Positions 61,705 through 64,000 of a stretch of 64,000 nucleotides of DNA are shown here, piece after piece. Positions within the stretch are counted from its first letter, which is position 1, and every line of letters starts with the position of its first letter. The notes below the pieces were generated by a model. That model was not told where the DNA came from. It saw only the letters and a program-made list of their open reading frames with translations, and made no database searches. This stretch comes from Gracilaria vermiculophylla (Eukaryota; Rhodophyta; Florideophyceae; Gracilariales; Gracilariaceae), in the NCBI GenBank assembly GCA_019155205.2, contig JAHNZQ020000181.1, forward strand, positions 157,107-221,106, read 5' to 3'. The position numbers were made by a program, and so were the translations under genes.

Positions 61705-63794
61705 ATGAACGCGCACCTCGCTATGGTGCTCCATAACTCGCCTGATTCCGGTCACCCGGCTTCTCCTCGAACTCCACGATGGCGGCTTGACGCGGCTCTC
61801 TCCTCGGTGGTGCATATTACCGCGGGTTGTTCCCCAACCGGTGTCAAATCTCTTTTCTCAGGTGCTATCACGCATTCGGTCGCCATCCATCCAGCTTCTT
61901 ACACCTTCGGCATGTCTTCTCTGACTCCGGCGCCTAAGTCTCCTTCAAATCCTGAGGTGTATTACACTTCGACCGGTGCACCGTTCCGTCCAAGAGAGCA
62001 TTTCGATCATCGCGGCACGCGAGTCTTCGTCCCGTTCCACGACAGGCGCGTGAGTCTCCCGTGTCCCGTGGAGGATTATATTCACTGCTTCGGCGCACAC
62101 CTTCAGCCGATGCGATTCCGCGCCGTACTTGAGGTTGCGTGGAACGACCAGAAGCGGAACCGGGTGAACGCCTATCGCGCTAACTGGCTCCACACTCCGG
62201 TGCACGGTGACAACGCCTAAGCCACTGTGGGACACTGGGATACTCCATATCTGAGGTGCGCTCAGGAACGAGAGGTCCAGGCGCGAGTCCAGGTACTGCT
62301 CCACAGGGAGAGCTGGCATCAGAGAACGGGGCGACCCGGAAGCATTGCTGACGGGCGCTCTGCCCTAGCGGTGTTGCCCTTCGATCCCCCATTCGATCGC
62401 CTCTACTGGCGCATTCGAAATCGATGGTGGACGCCCCTTGCGGACGAGATTCGAGTACGCACCGCTTTCGGGTACTTCTATGGGTGGCATAACACGGAAT
62501 TCCATGACATGCCTTCCGGGCAGCGTCCGAAGTACTAAGTCAAGGTGAATGACTCCTGGTGGGACCACTGGGTATCCTCGCACCTCTGCGTGGCAGCGCC
62601 CATGACCTTTGCGTATCACACCTCCGAGGTCCTGGATCCTAATGACTCCTTAGGGCGGTTGGTCATGTTGGTCGCCTCGAAGCAGTTCGCGGTTGGCACC
62701 CTGATGGCGTATATCCTAGTAGCGGACAAAGGCGTAACCTCCTATACTCGACGCCGCGACGGCCACCTCTACTGGGCCTCGTCGTTTCAGCCTACCGCCG
62801 GACGCTTGCTCTCCTTGTCAGTGTCCATTATCCGGGTCCTGCGCTCCTTTGGCATCCAAAACCTTGCCTAGGGCACCGCATGGAGTTAGTCCGAGGCGGA
62901 GACGCTGTTGGATTACAACCTCCAGGTGGCGTGGAATGATACGCGGGTTTCCTTTGGTACGACTTCGGCGATGACAAGCTCCACCCCATTGTGAGAATTC
63001 CTACTGGAGACGATGGCGGGCGAGCATATCCTGCTTTTCCCCGTCTGGCGCCTTCACGGGTTCTTTGGGTGCCACGGCTCCGAGTACCCGACTACAACCC
63101 CTTGATGGAGAGCCTGTCGCATGATGCGCCACGTCGTTTACAGGCTCCGTCTCAGGATATGGGCGCACCTCCTGAGGTAATAACTCCACGGCCCGCCGCA
63201 GTGCCAAGTGCTCCCGCAGTGTTAGCCGCCGTGTCTCCTACGGAAGAGGACGAGATTGCTCCCGTCCCGGTACCTGCGCCCCCATTGGTGCAACTCCGAT
63301 TGCGGTGCGTCCATGTGCCTCTTCTCCGGCCTTGCATGCGGAGCGTTCCAGTTTCCGCACCGCCGTCACCTCCGGTGTCACCGACTCTGTGCTCGGCTTT
63401 GCCGATCTCCACTGCGGAGCCTGTAGAATCTCGTCGGGGAGCCCCTGTCCCAGCTGGTCCGCCGTCAGTGGCTCCTTCCATGGTGGTTGTTGCGCCGTCA
63501 ACGGAGGTGGCCGCATCGGGTGCACCGTCGGGAGGAGTCTCCTCTGGGGCTCTGGAGGCTGCCTTCCAGGAGTTGGTGCAGGCGTGCCTGGTGACAGGGC
63601 ATCCTGCTCCGGCTTCTCCTGTAGAGGCTCTGCTCAACGCGCGTGCTTGGGTCTTAGAGCTCCACAAGGCCCGGGCAGACCGAGCCTCGATGGTGGCCAT
63701 TATGGAAAGCCTGTCGGAGGTCTTCGATAGCCAAGCGCTCATGGCGAAAGCGCGCCTCGAAGCGGAGTATTCAACGCGATTTGGTGACCTGTAG
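61705..63794 (+). pseudogene. Long stop-interrupted ORF, unknown (possible retroelement gag)
   Basis: One frame runs from the ATG at 61,705 to about 62,960, broken only by TAA (62,218), TAA (62,536), TAG (62,869) and TAG (62,887). It then shifts into the frame ending at TAG 63,794 (the join reads WYDFGDDKLHPIVRIPTGDDGG near 62,960-63,010). The segments between stops are of normal composition: HFDHRGTRVFVPFHDRRVS, VAWNDQKRNRVNAYRANW, DRLYWRIRNRWWTPLADEIR, WWDHWVSSHLCVAAPMTFAY. The last third is Pro/Val/Ala-rich and ends in a probable coiled coil (ARAWVLELHKARADRASMVAIM). No family recognised. GC is higher than the neighbouring AT-rich DNA. Confidence 0.5.
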
Positions 63795-63939
63795 GTGATA
63801 GAGCCCTGGCGAATAAAAGATCCTTCGGATGAAGCAAAAGCTCCATGAACAGTAGTTCCAATATGAATAGGCCGTGCTCGCGTGCTCAACGACACAAAGT
63901 GCCGCCGTGGCAGCATGCGAAAAGCGAGCAACGGCATCC

Positions 63940-63995
63940 CGGAGGCGAAAAAGATAATTCCAGGTAGGATATAGACTGCGGAGGCGAAAAAGAAC
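63940..63995. repeat. Short direct repeat at the window end
   Basis: CGGAGGCGAAAAAGA at 63,940 and 63,980, 40 bp apart; it may be the start of a longer tandem array beyond the window. Confidence 0.6.
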
Positions 63996-64000
63996 TCCGG

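Noticed and set aside
61705..62871. Stop-codon reassignment (TAA/TAG read as amino acid)
   Set aside because: Host genes in the window end in TAA, TGA and TAG normally, and this ORF also needs a frameshift, so decay is simpler.

Overview
The window is nuclear DNA of a photosynthetic eukaryote, most likely a red alga. Support comes from a plastid-type phosphoribulokinase with a transit peptide, an isoamylase-type starch debranching enzyme, a PAPS/nucleotide-sugar transporter-like SLC35B protein, dense and nearly intron-free genes, and a tRNA-Glu gene with extra sequence in its D-loop (ectopic D-loop introns are known from nuclear tRNA genes of the red alga Cyanidioschyzon). The red-algal assignment is inference; a photosynthetic eukaryote is well supported.

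Positions 1-35,860 are a gene-rich, very GC-rich block. In order: the 3' end of an unknown gene, a possible tail-anchored protein (-), isoamylase (+), a type I membrane protein (-), a mitochondrial-carrier protein resembling SAM carriers (+), a 4CXXC/CDCA7-type zinc-finger protein (+), an assembly gap of 100 N, an SLC35B-family transporter (+), an ELO fatty-acid elongase (+), a Trs85/TRAPPC8 homologue (-), tRNA-Glu(CTC), phosphoribulokinase (-), linker histone H1 with one intron (+), a plastid BFN-UVR protein (-), an RS-rich protein with a possible LOTUS-like domain (+), the LCB1 subunit of serine palmitoyltransferase (-), two divergent low-complexity proteins that both carry an RVTF (PP1-docking-like) motif, tRNA-Glu(TTC) with a probable D-loop intron, and a lysine-rich repeat protein (-). 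Short tandem arrays lie in front of isoamylase (8 bp) and between PRK and H1 (16 bp). Several start codons are preceded by cytosine tracts on the sense strand.

At about 35,860 the base composition switches abruptly to AT-rich. From there to 64,000 no host gene is recognisable and the sequence is a transposon graveyard: nested Tc1-like elements, a PIF/Harbinger element with both of its ORFs decayed, an intact pogo/Tigger-type transposase, a very diverged LTR element with direct repeats about 10.7 kb apart, a Ty3/gypsy chromovirus-like pol pseudogene, and a dispersed ~560 bp repeat present as two inverted copies 23 kb apart. The last 2.8 kb (more GC-rich) carries a long, unrecognised, stop-riddled ORF that may be a retroelement gag.

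The housekeeping genes are not an operon or a pathway cluster. They cover plastid carbon fixation and storage (PRK, isoamylase), lipid synthesis (ELO, LCB1), the secretory pathway (TRAPPC8, SLC35B), and chromatin/RNA (H1, 4CXXC protein, RS protein). The most useful leads are the cis-element arrays, the disrupted tRNA gene, the intact transposase and the sharp gene-block/transposon-block border.
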